Part shown: in pieces, positions 1 through 11,280 of the stretch
How the letters are laid out: every line of letters starts with the position of its first letter
Position numbering within the stretch: the first letter of the stretch is position 1
Assembly: GCA_934047225.1 (NCBI GenBank)
Contig: OW203983.1
Location: 40,978,310-41,042,309, forward strand
Direction: 5' to 3'
Origin: Ypsolopha sequella
Taxonomy: Eukaryota; Arthropoda; Insecta; Lepidoptera; Ypsolophidae
DNA: 64,000 nt
Notes under the pieces: generated by a model
Seen by the model: only the letters and a program-made list of their open reading frames with translations
What the model was told of the DNA's origin: nothing
Databases searched by the model: none
Made by a program: the position numbers and the translations under genes

Positions 1-452
1 GCTTTATAAATACTAAAATTTTTCAGTTACGTCACCTTTTTTATATTTATAAAGTGTTTAATATTTGTTACACCATTATATTTAGGTTTTATTAAAATTA
101 CTTATATGATTAAAAAGCATCTTTCATAAATGTTGACAAAAATATCCGTTTCTACGTTTGTATGATTGATAAAAAGAGATATCAGTTTATATTTCAAAAT
201 GTCTTTTTATGCTACATTTGTGTGTTAAACTTAAAAAAATATATATCTTAGTGACAAAATTTATATACAAAAGCCTGTAAGTTATGCACTTTAAACATTA
301 CAGTAGAGAAAATTACTGAAAAAAACAAATTTGGTAAAAAATATAAGTATCGGATCCCTTGCTCTCCCTTTGCTAAACACTGAGTATAAATAATTAAGAG
401 AGAAAAAGAGTATATTTTTTTCATGAAGGTGAAAACCACAGAACATATTAAT
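1..452. other. AT-rich spacer, no gene seen
   Basis: Unique-looking A+T-rich sequence. An open frame on the minus strand (248-601) runs into the neighbouring hairpin and resembles nothing I recognise, so I do not call it a gene. Confidence 0.5.
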
Positions 453-621
453 AAGGAAGAAAACTGACAGCTCGTGAAAGTAGCAAATGCGCTTTTACTC
501 CTATGGTGCTTGAGCCAATTCAGGCTCACCGAACTTCTGAATTTTGCAATGAGAAATGGCTCATGCCCCATAGGAGTTAAAAGCGAATTTTCCACTATCA
601 CGAACTGTAAGTTTCCTCCTT
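453..621. mobile_element. Fold-back (MITE-like) hairpin
   Basis: The two halves are imperfect reverse complements for about 75 bases each. Left blocks AAGGAAGAAAACTGACAG, CTCGTGAAAGTAG, CGCTTTTACTCCTATGG and GCTTGAGCC pair with right blocks GGCTCATGCC, CCATAGGAGTTAAAAGCG, CCACTATCACGAACTG and CCTCCTT. Such structure fits a non-autonomous fold-back or MITE copy. No target duplication was identified, so the class is open. Confidence 0.6.
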
Positions 622-956
622 CGTGTAAAAAAAAGAAACCTACTTTAGAAAAACGGTTCCTTTAAATTAAGCACTCACACACAAAAAATAATACAAAGCA
701 AATTACTTATTTACTCAGCTTGTCTCGCAGTAAACTCAATTAAACTTTTCTTTTTCCATTAAATTGTCAGTACGAGACAAAACTCATTTCTTTTGTTCAT
801 TAGTTCGAGTTGAAACTTTTCTGCAAGATTTACCCCGGAGTTCCAGGCGTCTTTGTACTGAACATTTCACAGCATCAGTAACCGTGTTAAAGACATTTGG
901 AAGCACTGGTATACCGGAGATTCAGTTGCGGCAGAAATACTGAACTGGAATCCTGT
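622..956. other. Unassigned spacer
   Basis: No repeat, RNA gene or coding potential that I can support. Confidence 0.4.
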
Positions 957-1204
957 GGGGCTATTCCGGACAAACAGTCGAAGCGAGATTTCTAAGACTA
1001 GAGCTAAAATAGCATGGAGTTCGACAGATTAAACCGGTTGAGAAGGCTAATTTGATAGACTGAGAATTACCTTTCAGGGGGGCAAATCCCAGTCTGTCGA
1101 ACTAGCCTTCTAACCGTGAAGACTGGTTTTATCTGTCGAACTTCATACATTTTTAGCCCGAGTTTTAGAAGTCTCGCTCCGACTGTTTCTCCGAAATAGC
1201 CCCC
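957..1204. mobile_element. TIR element, GGGGCTATT ends
   Basis: The left end GGGGCTATTCCGGA and the right end TCCGAAATAGCCCC are inverted repeats. The pairing continues inward for about 100 bases, through AACAGTCG, GCGAGA-TTCTAA, GAGTTCGACAGAT and GAAGGCTA blocks. Both halves are alike, as in a MITE. A partial relative lies at 26820-26961. Flanking duplication is not clear. Confidence 0.7.
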
Positions 1205-1850
1205 TGGAGGACTTAGATTGCTGTAACTTTGGAACAACAGCTTTTCTCACGTTATTATATTGAATTCTAAAGACACCATTCCTTTAGAAAACTAGAGAAA
1301 ACCATTGAATACTTGTTAAAACTTTTAATGCCACTTAGTAAAACGAAACTAACGATCTTGTAACACATTATTTTGTTGGAAAATGATAACTAGATGAGAC
1401 AAACGGGACTGTTGAAGTAATTAGATGTAAGAAGAAATGTTTCGAAGAAACCTTGCAAATTTAATATAACTGTTCTTATACAATAAAAAATTACTTGATT
1501 ACAATTATTATCCATAGTATAATCGCCAAAATAACACATTTTAACGAGGTTTATTTGCACAACTTTATAGACACTGCCTTCTTTGTCGCGATTTTGGTTA
1601 AAGTTCTGTTGAAGATCGATATTGAAGTAGGTACAATTTTCTCAGTAGCTAGATTAAAACGAAATTCATTCAATTTATTTTTGCTTTGGACCTAACTGTT
1701 TAAAAGGTAAGAAAATTTCAAATTCCTACATGACCTAGTTTTAGAGAAATAGTAACTGACGGACGGAAGTGATCTTATAAGAGTTCCGTATTTCCTTTCA
1801 AGGTACGTAAAGCCCTAAAAATAACTATAAAAAAATAACCTTAATAATTA
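1205..1850. other. Unassigned AT-rich spacer
   Basis: Nothing supportable. A 66-codon frame at 1495-1695 begins at TTG and has no recognisable domain. Confidence 0.4.
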
Positions 1851-2009
1851 CTATGACAGAAATAAATTTCTATGTTTGAACACTTAGCGACTTATCCATC
1901 GCAAGGAGATAAACATTAACATTATATCATTGCTGTATAGAAACGCAGAAAGAGATGTGAGGAGCTCTGAACCGGGATTCGAACCCGGGACCTCTCGCTT
2001 CCAGAGAGG
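1851..2009 (-). mobile_element. tRNA-derived SINE fragment
   Basis: On the minus strand the head carries GGGTTCGAATCC (1975-1986), a good RNA polymerase III B-box. It lies within a T-arm-like stem, followed by a body that also occurs at 41350-41490 (plus strand) and, with one module inverted, at 62670-62780. A tRNA-like head on a dispersed body is the hallmark of a SINE. The A-box part is not evident, so the copy is probably truncated. Confidence 0.6.
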
Positions 2010-2628
2010 GATATAATGTTAAGTTAACCTTAATAATTCCTTTAAAAGTAGAATTACCAATATTTAACGAAGGTTTAACTTGACTCACGTTACGCGATGA
2101 AGTTATAATCTTCGTTAAAATATAGAAACCCGCAGGAGTGTTTTAAAACTCACAAGAGAAGCCAAGGCGCCTTCATAAGTTGCATCATTACTGTGCAAGT
2201 TCTTCATTAGTGCTTCGAGACGGTTATATTTTTAGGTCTTTTAATTATGATCCGATATGTACATGAGAAAAAATATTTATTTGAAAATAAAATATATTTA
2301 TATTGCTTTTATCAGCTTGTTTGTTTTATTTTTGATATAGGTAATATATAAATGAGACACAATTATTATAAGATATCACAATAGAGTCCAAGATATATTT
2401 CGGGCCCCACTGGTGGCAGGGTGACAGATAATATTTACAAGATGACAATGACAATAATAAAATAAAAAATTGAGTGAAAATAAACCAAAACGACATTAAA
2501 AATCTTATAAAAAAGAGAAAAATATATATTTATCAAAAAATATGTAAAATAGAGCTATAAAAATAATTTCATTTTGCAATGTTCTGCAAGAAATTTCAAA
2601 TTCATTGGAATATAAAGTGAAATTTATT
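2010..2628. other. AT-rich spacer
   Basis: Mostly A+T-rich sequence with short ATATTT runs. I see no gene or clear repeat. Confidence 0.4.
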
Positions 2629-2847
2629 CGACCGCCCGAATTCATACTGGAGATGGAGACTCGGTTAGTGATCAGGAACAAGATTCAATTATCCTTTTTT
2701 CAAAATCATATAAAATAAAAATATTTTCCCATACGAACTGGACTATTTCAAATGCAATTCTTAGCTAGTACAGGTAGCACGGGAGTTTTTTTTTTTTTGT
2801 GCCAGCTTCAGGTCTACCGAGTCTCCAGTATGATTTCGGGGGGTTGA
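2629..2847. mobile_element. TIR element, GACCGCCCGAATTCATACTGGAG type
   Basis: The left end with CATACTGGAG...GACTCGG and the right end CCGAGTCTCCAGTATG are inverted. The interior is A+T-rich with a T10 run. Related copies are at 32910-33109 (both ends present) and 23131-23198 (one end only). The common design is a short element with a CCGAGTCTCCAGTATGA terminal region, consistent with a MITE family. Confidence 0.65.
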
Positions 2848-2994
2848 TTATTTACCTTATATTTTGTAACTCTTACTACGATTGTTTTATGACAATAAAA
2901 GTATAAAAACCTAATGAGTAAGTTATATCAATTAAATGTTAAATGTAAACAACTTTCTTTCTTTTTCCAATGCAACTGTAAAAGCCTCATTTTT

Positions 2995-3265
2995 AGGGTT
3001 CCGTACCCAAAGGGTAACCAACCGGACCCTATTACTAAGACTCCGCTGTCCGCCTGTCTGTCCATCAGTCCGTCTGTCACCAGGCTGTATCTCATGAACC
3101 GTGATAGCTAGACAGTTGAAATTTTTACAGATGATGTATTTCTGTTGCCGCTATAACAACAAATACTAAAAAACAGAATAAAATAAATATTTAAGGGGGA
3201 TCCCATACAACAGACATGTTGACCATTCGTGCGCGAGTCAGACTCGCACTTGGCCGGTTTTTTAG
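2995..3265 (+). mobile_element. AGGGTTCCGTA repeat, copy 1
   Basis: Begins AGGGTTCCGTACCCAAAGGG and has an internal CTGTCCGTCTGTCTG-type simple repeat. The body contains CATGAACCGTGATAG, TGTTGCCGCTATAACAACAA and GACTCGCACTTGGCCGG, and it ends in T6. This copy lacks the internal GGTACGGAACCC block present in copies at 17970 and 55599, so it has a deletion near 3211. I recall this repeat from many lepidopteran loci; its class is unsettled to me. Confidence 0.8.
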
Positions 3266-3540
3266 TTCTTTGTTGAAATCCGTACTTGGAACCTGTGCAA
3301 CACGTAATACTTACTAAATACGTACTAAATTTCGCAGCCCTTCGGCAAAGGGCGTATTTATGAGCGCTCCAAGGACGATATATAGATATCATATGTATAT
3401 TATTTTAATTCATTAATTCACCAAAAGGGGTGGATAACAGCACGTGCGGTCGGCTAAAGACAACTTACTGCCAAAATGACAGTAATTCCTTCCGGTTCCG
3501 ATTGTTTGCACATGTTCCGAAATTATCCTGACTCTTATTT

Positions 3541-4334
3541 TTAACCGACTTCAAAAAGGAGGCGGTTCTCAATTCGACTGTATGTTTTTTTTTTTTTTTT
3601 TTGGGCGTTGTTACTCCATAACTTCGTCAATTCTGAACCGATTTGAACAATTCTTTTTTTGTTTGAAAGAGTGTACTTCCAGGTAGGTCCCATTTTGGGT
3701 TTGGTCATGATCTGATGAAGGTCTTCAGAGATAGGCAGTGGAACTCCTCAGAAAATGACAGCATACCTCTCGAAATTGATGTAATCGCTTTGTACCTGGG
3801 TGCTGATTACAAGGTATTACTTGAAAATCGACATTCTTCCACCTGATCTTCGATCCTGGCTTCATCACCATATTCACCATAGAACTCCTCAACGGATCAG
3901 AGCACATAACTCGAGATTGCGGCAATCACTGCGTTAGGGTGCTAATTCAAGGGTATTACTTGCAGATTATCAGAATACCCACCTGACCTTCGATCCTGGC
4001 TTCATCACCATAGAACTCCTCAACGGATGACAGCACATAACTTTGGATTGCGGCAATCAGTTTGTGTTAGGGTGCTCATTGCAGGGCATTGCTTGAAAAT
4101 TGCCAGTGTACCCAAGCTGACCTTCGATCTTGGCTTCATCACCGTAGAACTCTTCAACGAATGACAGCACATAGCTCGAGATTGCGGTAACCATGTTGTG
4201 TTAGGGTGCTGATAGCAGGAAGCTACTCAAACATAGCTACTTATACTCACTTGAACTTCGTTTCATATTAACACTACGTTCGCAAGAACTACCCATACTT
4301 CACAATTTAACCCAGCAACACTAAAAAATGTGAA
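3541..4334 (+). mobile_element. AACCGACTTC repeat with internal tandem units
   Basis: Starts AACCGACTTCAAAAAGGAGG, followed by TTACTCCATAACTTCGTCA and GAACCGATTTGAA, a combination I recall as a common lepidopteran interspersed repeat. The 3720-4215 part consists of degenerate tandem units (listed separately). The far boundary seems to be the hairpin at 4335-4693, whose arm contains GCAACCGACTTC and its complement. No coding capacity is seen. Confidence 0.6.
3737..4215 (+). repeat. Four degenerate tandem units, about 131-142 bp
   Basis: The landmark TAGAACTCCTCAACGGAT (or variants) recurs at about 3737, 3879, 4010 and 4144. Each is followed by CAGCACATAACTCGAGATTG, TTAGGGTGCTGAT and TTCGATCCTGGCTTCATCACC variants. 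Units differ by substitutions and short indels, so the array is old. Confidence 0.8.
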
Positions 4335-4693
4335 ATAAAATAAACTTTTAACAAAAAAATAGCAACCGACTTCAATAGTAACAGCAGTCATTCACTAAAA
4401 AGTTAATAATAATTCTATAAAGACTGATGGTACCGAAGCAACACTTTTGCTGACTTCTTTCTTCCTGACACAATATGTTATCTAGAAGTCGGCGTATTTC
4501 CTACGATATAGTAACATAAAAACCAATATAAGAACGCCGACTTCTAGATAACATATTGTTTCAGGAAGAAAGAAGTCGGCAAAAGTGTTGCTTCGGTACC
4601 ATCAGTCTTTATAGAATTATTATTAACTTTTTAGTGAATGACTGCTGTTACTAGTGAAGTCGGTTGCTATTTTTTTGTTAAAAGTTTATTTTA
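4335..4693. repeat. Large hairpin, about 160-bp arms
   Basis: Arms 4335-4495 and 4534-4693 are nearly perfect reverse complements around a loop of about 38 bases. Blocks GCAACCGACTTC, GGTACCGAAGCAACACTTTTGC and TTATCTAGAAGTCGGCGT appear in both orientations. The few mismatches suggest a recent fold-back or sequence conversion between the arms. Confidence 0.85.
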
Positions 4694-4894
4694 TCTCTTC
4701 AATAAGTTCCGAAATGTGAGTGCAATGTTTATGGCTTTCGGCTGTTTTCAAGAATACGAAAACTGGCGAAGTTTTCTACGTGCATATCTTTAGCAGATCG
4801 GTACGTATGTTGCCGCCGGATACTTAAACCAGCCCCCTAATTGGACAAATGGTGGCATCCAATTGAATGGCTAGGCTGCTGGTTGTAGTATAAG

Positions 4895-5163
4895 TTAAGA
4901 GTGATTTAGCAGCCAGATTGTGAAAAACCCGCCTTTTTCTAATTAATGGTAACAGAACATTTATATTCAAAATTTACTCAATAATTCCTCAACAAAACGT
5001 TATACCTATGTATTTGTGTATGCTGCCATAGCAACATTTCCAGTGGTTTCTCAAAATATAAGCCTTTAAAATTCTAATTTACAGAAACCAATGGAAACTT
5101 TGCGATGACAGTTTACACAGAACAAAGGTAATAAGATGTTAAGCGACTGCTAAACCGCTCTTT
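4895..5163. mobile_element. TIR element, AGAGCGGTTT ends, copy 1
   Basis: The right end AAACCGCTCT and the degenerate left end AGAGTGATTT are inverted, and the sequence inside the left end reads GTGAAAAACCCGCCTTTTTC. Both ends are flanked by TTA, as in the second copy at 33562-33885. A 3-bp TTA duplication would fit PIF/Harbinger-like elements, but this rests on two copies only. Confidence 0.6.
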
Positions 5164-6445
5164 AGATACCTCAACGTTTAACGTATTGGCTGCCCGAAAG
5201 CGGGCCCTTTGGAAAGGGCCAAACTAAAAGCCGCCGCGGCATTAAATTTTGTTCATTTTTCTGCCACTACAGCAGTCCAAAAACAAATATGGCGTCAACA
5301 GCTGATTACAGTCATGTGTGGTGATTTTTGTAACGTATTTAGTTACGTTTTGTTAAAAAAAATAATGAGAATTATTAATTTTTATTAGAACTTTCATCGC
5401 TTAGGTAAAAAATTTTCGAAGTTTTTCTTTGAGAATAATAGTTTCAATATATTTGATTTTTAAACCATATCTTAACACCAGCTTTTCTACTCACTTTTAA
5501 AACCTGCGTTATTCTTGTATCAGTATTCTCAGAAAAAAATTGTTCCACTATAAACCCTTAGAATATTTCTATGGTATAAACCTTATGGTCTCTTGGCCAC
5601 GTTTACAACACCGTCATTTCATTTAACCAAAAGGCGAAGTATCGTTCAGCCCTTTTACAACGTTGATGCGCCATTTAATTAACAACTTAGCTATCCAATT
5701 AAGAGGCTCATTTAACCACAGGGCGGTGACACATACATTGTGTTTGTTTTATTGATTACAACCATACAGTTACAGTTGTTTCTACACAATATTTCTATGT
5801 CACTTTTAATGTTCTCCAGTTCCTGTAAAGGTAGCTGTACTTTGAACAAAACATGCTAAGCAAATACTCAAACATATGCAAGTTGAAGGAACTAATGTAT
5901 TGTAAATAAATTGTGTTTTACAACCGCCTTTTACATACAGACGTTGAAATATGAACGGTAAACACTGAAGTGTTTTGAATAATAATATTGTTTGATGCAC
6001 AGACCACTAAGCCAGTTGCTAAAACATCGAGACATACTTATGAGGGAAATTGGGAACGGTTGTTACTGGAGGGAATAAATGTCACTATATTTAAAAAACA
6101 TATATATAAAAAATTAAAAGAGGCCCTTGAACGGTGTTTTATAAAAATATTTTATTAACATAATTATTATATTTAAAAAAATTATAATAAATTAAATAAA
6201 TTGTTTGTTGGAATATAGTCAATGCGGAAATCACTGTCGGACATACCGTCTTAAATCATATACCCTTATCCACATAATAAGTCCGGCGCATGTCAGAACA
6301 AGCAAGAGTGAAGAGACACCTTTAAATAGGGACTATAGGTACTCTATCGATACTCGACTACTATAGGGACCAGCCTGACACAAAATTAGGTTTGTTCAAA
6401 ATTATGGTTTATTAAAATGGAATTTCCATAGAAATTTTAAATCAC
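5164..6445. other. Unassigned spacer
   Basis: Contains a small G+C-rich stem-loop region at about 5190-5240 (GCCCGAAAGCGGGC; CCCTTTGGAAAGGG) and A+T-rich sequence. No supportable gene. Confidence 0.4.
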
Positions 6446-6843
6446 TTAAGGGCGCACCGAGCGTTTGCTTTTGTCTCTGTCTTTTTCTTTACGTGTAAAG
6501 AGTAAAGATACTTTTGCACTTTTTCATCGTTTTTCGTTGTTATTTTCATTATATTGTTCTTAAATAAAAACCATCCTGTATAAACGCTCCAGCTATATAT
6601 GAACTTTATTATTTATATAAAAATGTAGGGAAATAGAGGAAAAATTACTCGAGAAGAGGTAACTTTGCGAATTTATTCTATCGAACTAACTTTATCAAAT
6701 CGTGTTTCCATCGTATATACAGTCTAGTATATATCCCTAATAATACCAATATATTTTCCTAGATTTTAATTTAATTGTTTACTACTTCAAACAAGGGTTA
6801 TAAAAATGTGTTTGACTGTGTAAGAAGCTCGGTGCGCTCTTAA
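6446..6843. mobile_element. TIR element with TTAA flanks
   Basis: The left end GGGCGCACCGAGCG and the right end GCTCGGTGCGCTC are inverted, and each is bordered by TTAA (6446-6449 and 6840-6843). TTAA duplication is the piggyBac signature, but the ends are short and no transposase is present, so the superfamily is tentative. Confidence 0.55.
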
Positions 6844-7129
6844 CACATAAAATATGAAATTTCCTTTAATCACACGTTCATGTTAAGTCGGTCACGGCTT
6901 GTGTAGTTGAAACTTAAATACATTTGATCGATTTTTCTGGGGGGGTGGGCACCGAATGGGGGGCGGCGTTATATTATATTATATTTGCACAAGGCCCATT
7001 TTTTGATAGTGATGAGACAAAGAATCGTTTTATAATCGATAAGCGATCGGTCTATCGATATGGCGAGTGAAAGTTCGCCAAATGTTACGAAAATGTTAAC
7101 AACTATTTACTCACAGTGTAATGAATGAC

Positions 7130-7598
7130 TAACGTGACCATTTTTATTTTTGCTCAAAACGGGACATAATTACTGCTACAGAATCAGTGGCATATTGAAA
7201 CAAAATACTTTTTGCACTTGAAAATCAAGAACATTTTTGCAAAAAAAATATTTTCTTTCAATATTTAAACTAAATAATTCACAGTAATTATCTGAACTTT
7301 CAGCCAGCTGATTTAAAATTTTAATTTGTATCCCTTCGTATGGTATAAAATAGCGCACTTTACTAGTATAGTCTTTGGCCGTCTTTTTAAATCGTAAAAT
7401 AATAAAATGTGAAATTTTCCCTATTCTCCCACAATTCATTCAAAACAAAGTGACATTAGAATTTTTTGCGCCCTTATAGCATAGCATTCTCAAAAACGGG
7501 ACAATTCTGTGTCCCGAAACTTTCCACGGCGACACCGGGTGTAGTACCGAAAAAAGGAACTGTCCCATTCAAAACGGGGCAAATGGTCGGTCACGTTA
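7130..7598. mobile_element. hAT-like non-autonomous element
   Basis: The left end TAACGTGACC and the right end GGTCACGTTA are perfect 10-bp inverted repeats. The flanks are TGAATGAC (7122-7129) and TGAGTGAC (7599-7606), an 8-bp duplication with one mismatch. Eight-bp duplications characterise hAT transposons. The minus strand holds an 87-codon open frame (7176-7439) with a non-repetitive composition that I do not recognise. It may be a remnant of a parental transposase or a chance frame. Confidence 0.6.
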
Positions 7599-7764
7599 TG
7601 AGTGACTATAATGTAATGATGAATGACACACACATTTGACCCATCCTCAAGAAATCCGGATCAAAGGCTATTCAGCTGTTTTCGAGTTTTAATTAAAAGT
7701 GACAGACTTGTAAACTGGCGTTTCTCATGACAAGAAAGTCAGTGGGCACGAAAACAGGGACAGC

Positions 7765-7925
7765 GGGTCTACCGCGTAATTCTCATTTTCATCAACATCA
7801 ACTTGAGATTGAAATTTGTCGTGCGTGCGACGACGCCCGCCTAACATGCCATCTCTTTTGCACGCGTTGAATTTCGCATGCATTTGCTTGAAGTTGATAC
7901 AAATGAGAATTACGCGGTAGAGCCC
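7765..7925. mobile_element. TIR element, CTACCGCGTAATTCTCAT ends
   Basis: The left CTACCGCGTAATTCTCATTT and the right AAATGAGAATTACGCGGTAG are exact inverted repeats, with partial inward pairing through ATCAACTTGA. At 161 bp this is a typical MITE size. Target duplication is unclear. Confidence 0.75.
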
Positions 7926-8057
7926 CAGGTCGTCTTGTTGAATTTTATTTTCAATAATAAAGAAATAGGGGCCGTCACAGTTGTCAGTTTTAGACCAGTT
8001 TTGTTTGTTACGTCTATCTCAAAGACCAAAGTGGTCAGGAATTTGTAATTTCTGTAT

Positions 8058-8410
8058 CATCCATCAGCCTACTTCGTCCACTGCTGGACATAAGACTTTC
8101 CAGGACTTTGCCACACCCGGCGGTCATCTTGGAAGAATTGCCCATACTCACACACGCTGGGCAGGCGGGTTGGTGAGCGCGGTCCCGGAACCCTCGCACC
8201 GGTGACGCCGCTGCCCGTCACCAGTCTGTTACATATAAAGCCCGGCTATTAGAGATGGATATACCGCCATCCATCGGTTCCAGGCATGGTGGGCCTCCTG
8301 GTTTTTTGCCTGTGAGCTATCCTCTTACTCTCCCCCGAATTACTTCGAGGGGGTCTCCAAGTAAGATGGTAGTACCTCCACAATCGAGCCCGGCATCAGC
8401 TCTACCACCT
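8058..8410 (-). mobile_element. 5'-truncated LINE 3' end, copy 1
   Basis: Read on the minus strand this ends with ...CCAGCAGTGGACGAAGTAGG followed by a TGGATG-type tail, a pattern I recall from 3' ends of lepidopteran non-LTR retrotransposons. The same sequence recurs at 27149-27275 and 34117-34468 in the same orientation. Only untranslated or C-terminal-distal sequence is present; no reverse transcriptase domain is retained. Confidence 0.75.
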
Positions 8411-8928
8411 GTTTTTACCAACCTGTTTTTACCAATTTCTGTATATTAAGTAGGAATGCTGTATTTAAACAACAAATACGGAAAACGCCGATTTATAATG
8501 TGGTTTTAAGGTTAGGTCACCGATAACTCAACCAATTTAATTTTGCAGTTTTTTTTTCATACATTTTGTAGGTAATAAATAAGTCTGTAATTTTGTTTAA
8601 ATTATTAACTTACTTAAATGATACGGATCTTTCAGGGCGCGGTTCCTTTTTTTCTTTAAATTATGCGTATTTAAATTTGTCAAATAATAGAATTTTGAAG
8701 GGCATGTGAATCAATCAGAAAAACTAGCAATGATCCCAAAATTAATAAAATTTGCAGGAACACGATTTAGTTACGGAACTCTTGTCCAGTTTTCATGTTA
8801 TTAACGTATAAGAATAAGGTTCTTGTTGTATACTTCATCTAGTAAGTATAACGGCTTTACCTATAGGAACATAAAATTTGGTTTGTCGGTTCCTTATATG
8901 ATGTAGACTGAGAAGGGATTTTAAAAAA
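8411..8928. other. Spacer before the minisatellite
   Basis: A+T-rich unique-looking sequence without supportable features. Confidence 0.4.
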
Positions 8929-10410
8929 TTACGGGATCCACGCGAACCATGCTGTCAGGCATCTTCTGGTGAATTACGGGATTCACGCGAACAATGGTGT
9001 CGGGCATCCTCTAGCGAATTACGGGATCCACGCGAACCATGCTGTCGGGCATCTTCTGGTGAATTACGGGATTCACGCGAACAATGGTGTCGGGCATCCT
9101 CTAGCGAATTACGGGATCCACGCGAACCATGCTGTCGGGCATCTTCTGGTGAATTACGGGATTCACGCGAACAATGGTGTCGGGCATCCTCTAGCGAATT
9201 ACGGGATCCACGCGAACCATGCTGTCGGGCATCTTCTGGTGAATTACGGGATTCACGCGAACAATGGTGTCGGGCATCCTCTAGCGAATTACGGGATCCA
9301 CGCGAACCATGCTGTCGGGCATCTTCTGGTGAATTACGGGATTCACGCGAACAATGGTGTCGGGCATCCTCTAGCGAATTACGGGATCCACGCGAACCAT
9401 GCTGTCGGGCATCTTCTGGTGAATTACGGGATTCACGCGAACAATGGTGTCGGGCATCCTCTAGCGAATTACGGGATCCACGCGAACCATGCTGTCGGGC
9501 ATCTTCTGGTGAATTACGGGATTCACGCGAACAATGGTGTCGGGCATCCTCTAGCGAATTACGGGATCCACGCGAACCATGCTGTCGGGCATCTTCTGGT
9601 GAATTACGGGATTCACGCGAACAATGGTGTCGGGCATCCTCTAGCGAATTACGGGATCCACGCGAACAATGCTGTCGGGCATCCTCTAGCGAATTACGGG
9701 ATCCACGCGAACCATGCTGTCGGGCATCTTCTGGTGAATTACGGGATTCACGCGAACAATGGTGTCGGGCATCCTCTAGCGAATTACGGGATCCACGCGA
9801 ACCATGCTGTCGGGCATCTTCTGGTGAATTACGGGATTCACGCGAACAATGGTGTCGGGCATCCTCTAGCGAATTACGGGATCCACGCGAACCATGCTGT
9901 CGGGCATCTTCTGGTGAATTACGGGATTCACGCGAACAATGGTGTCGGGCATCCTCTAGCGAATTACGGGATCCACGCGAACAATGCTGTTGGGCATCCT
10001 CTAGCGAATTACGGGATCCACGCGAACCATGCTGTCGGGCATCTTCTGGTGAATTACGGGATTCACGCGAACAATGCTGTCGGGCATCCTCTAGTGAATT
10101 ACGGGATCCACGCGAACCATGCTGTCGGGCATCTTCTGGTGAATTACGGGATTCACGCGAACAATGCTGTCGGGCATCCTCTAGTGAATTCCGGGATCCA
10201 CGCGAACAATGCTGTTGGGCATCCTCTAGTAATTACGGGATCCATGCGAACAATGCTGTCGGGCATCCTCTAGTGATTTACGGGATCCACGCGAACAATG
10301 CTGTTGGGCATCCTCTAGTTATTACGGGATCCACGCGAACAATTCTGTCGGGCATCTTCTAGTGAATTACGGGATCCACGCGAACAATGCTGTCGGGCAT
10401 CCTCTAGTGA
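8929..10410 (+). repeat. 45-bp minisatellite (about 33 units)
   Basis: Tandem 45-bp units alternate between two main types. Type A contains GGATCCACGCGAACCATGCT and type B contains GGATTCACGCGAACAATGGT, giving a 90-bp higher-order dimer. A third, A/B-intermediate type occurs at 9646-9690 and 9961-10005, exactly seven units apart, and similar units make up the right edge. Because 45 is a multiple of three, a frame of 15-residue repeats (NYGIHANHAVGHLLV / NYGIHANNGVGHPLA) stays open across 8969-10273. That frame has no ATG before its last few codons, so I treat the locus as satellite DNA. Confidence 0.95.
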
Positions 10411-11098
10411 ATTCATAATTGAGAAGTCCCAGTGAATTTGCATACTTTTACAAGTATTGATGGACGTGCTGGTATTTAATAAAATAAGTCGTGGAAAGTC
10501 CTTCATGCCTAATTATTACGGTCACAAAAACAAAGAACTAGAAAATCATAGTCTGCAAAAACAAACATAGATACAAATAAATTATGTTAATAGGATGCAA
10601 ATTACGAAAAACAAAGGTATATATTTGACAAAAAGCAGACAAGACTCATGTTAAACAGGCAACGTAACTTCTTGAATACTTAAGTACCTACTTACTATTA
10701 AGCAAAAAAGAAGAAACCTAATAAAAGAAAATATGCGAAATGTAAGTTCGTAAGCCTTACTTAGACTACCAAATGCTCTAATTTAGGATGGAAGAATGAG
10801 ATTCAAATTTTTTTCTTCTTTTTCGGCAAGCCTTTTATTTTACTTTATTAGAAGTTTTTTTCCAGTCGTCTAACACTATTTGGTTATATTTACCTATAAC
10901 CAGGGTTCAACGATATTATAATGAATTAAATAAATAAATATGTATATAATTTATATATATATATAGATTTATCCTTTGAATTATATTATGAATATGTGGC
11001 CTGTGCATATATCACATGATATACAAACAAAAAACTTGAAGTTAAGTTTTGATAATGTTAACATAATAGTAGTAGTATCGATTTGAAGTAACACGAAG
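10411..11098. other. AT-rich spacer
   Basis: Includes an AT microsatellite at about 10945-10970. No gene is seen. Confidence 0.4.
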
Positions 11099-11280
11099 TA
11101 AGGTTAAACGTCAATCACTTAGCAAAAAGTGCATAACTTAACTTTGTATTTCTTGTTTAGAAGTTGAAAATTTAAAAACATTTTGGTATGTGGCAGTTAA
11201 CACCAATAATTCAGTATTAATGAGTTTTATAAAGCATGAGTTTGTAATTTAATGCATAATTAGTCATGATCATGATCATG
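11099..11280 (-). mobile_element. Partial repeat, AAGGTTAAACGTCA family
   Basis: Contains AGGTTAAACGTCA, GTGCATAACTTAACTTTGTATT, AATTTAAAAACATTTTGG and TTCAGTATTAATGAG. It matches the reverse complement of 51935-52147, and a short fragment lies at 14658-14710. The class is unknown. Confidence 0.6.

Noticed and set aside
248..601. 117-codon minus-strand frame
   Set aside because: It runs through the fold-back element at 453-621 and shows no domain; the frame is best explained by chance.
1975..1986. Functional tRNA gene
   Set aside because: Only a B-box and T-arm are recognisable; the body is a dispersed repeat, so it is a SINE.
8969..10273. 434-codon open frame as a repetitive structural protein gene
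   Set aside because: It is entirely minisatellite, begins at GTG, has no ATG until near its end, and two other frames are also open across the array.
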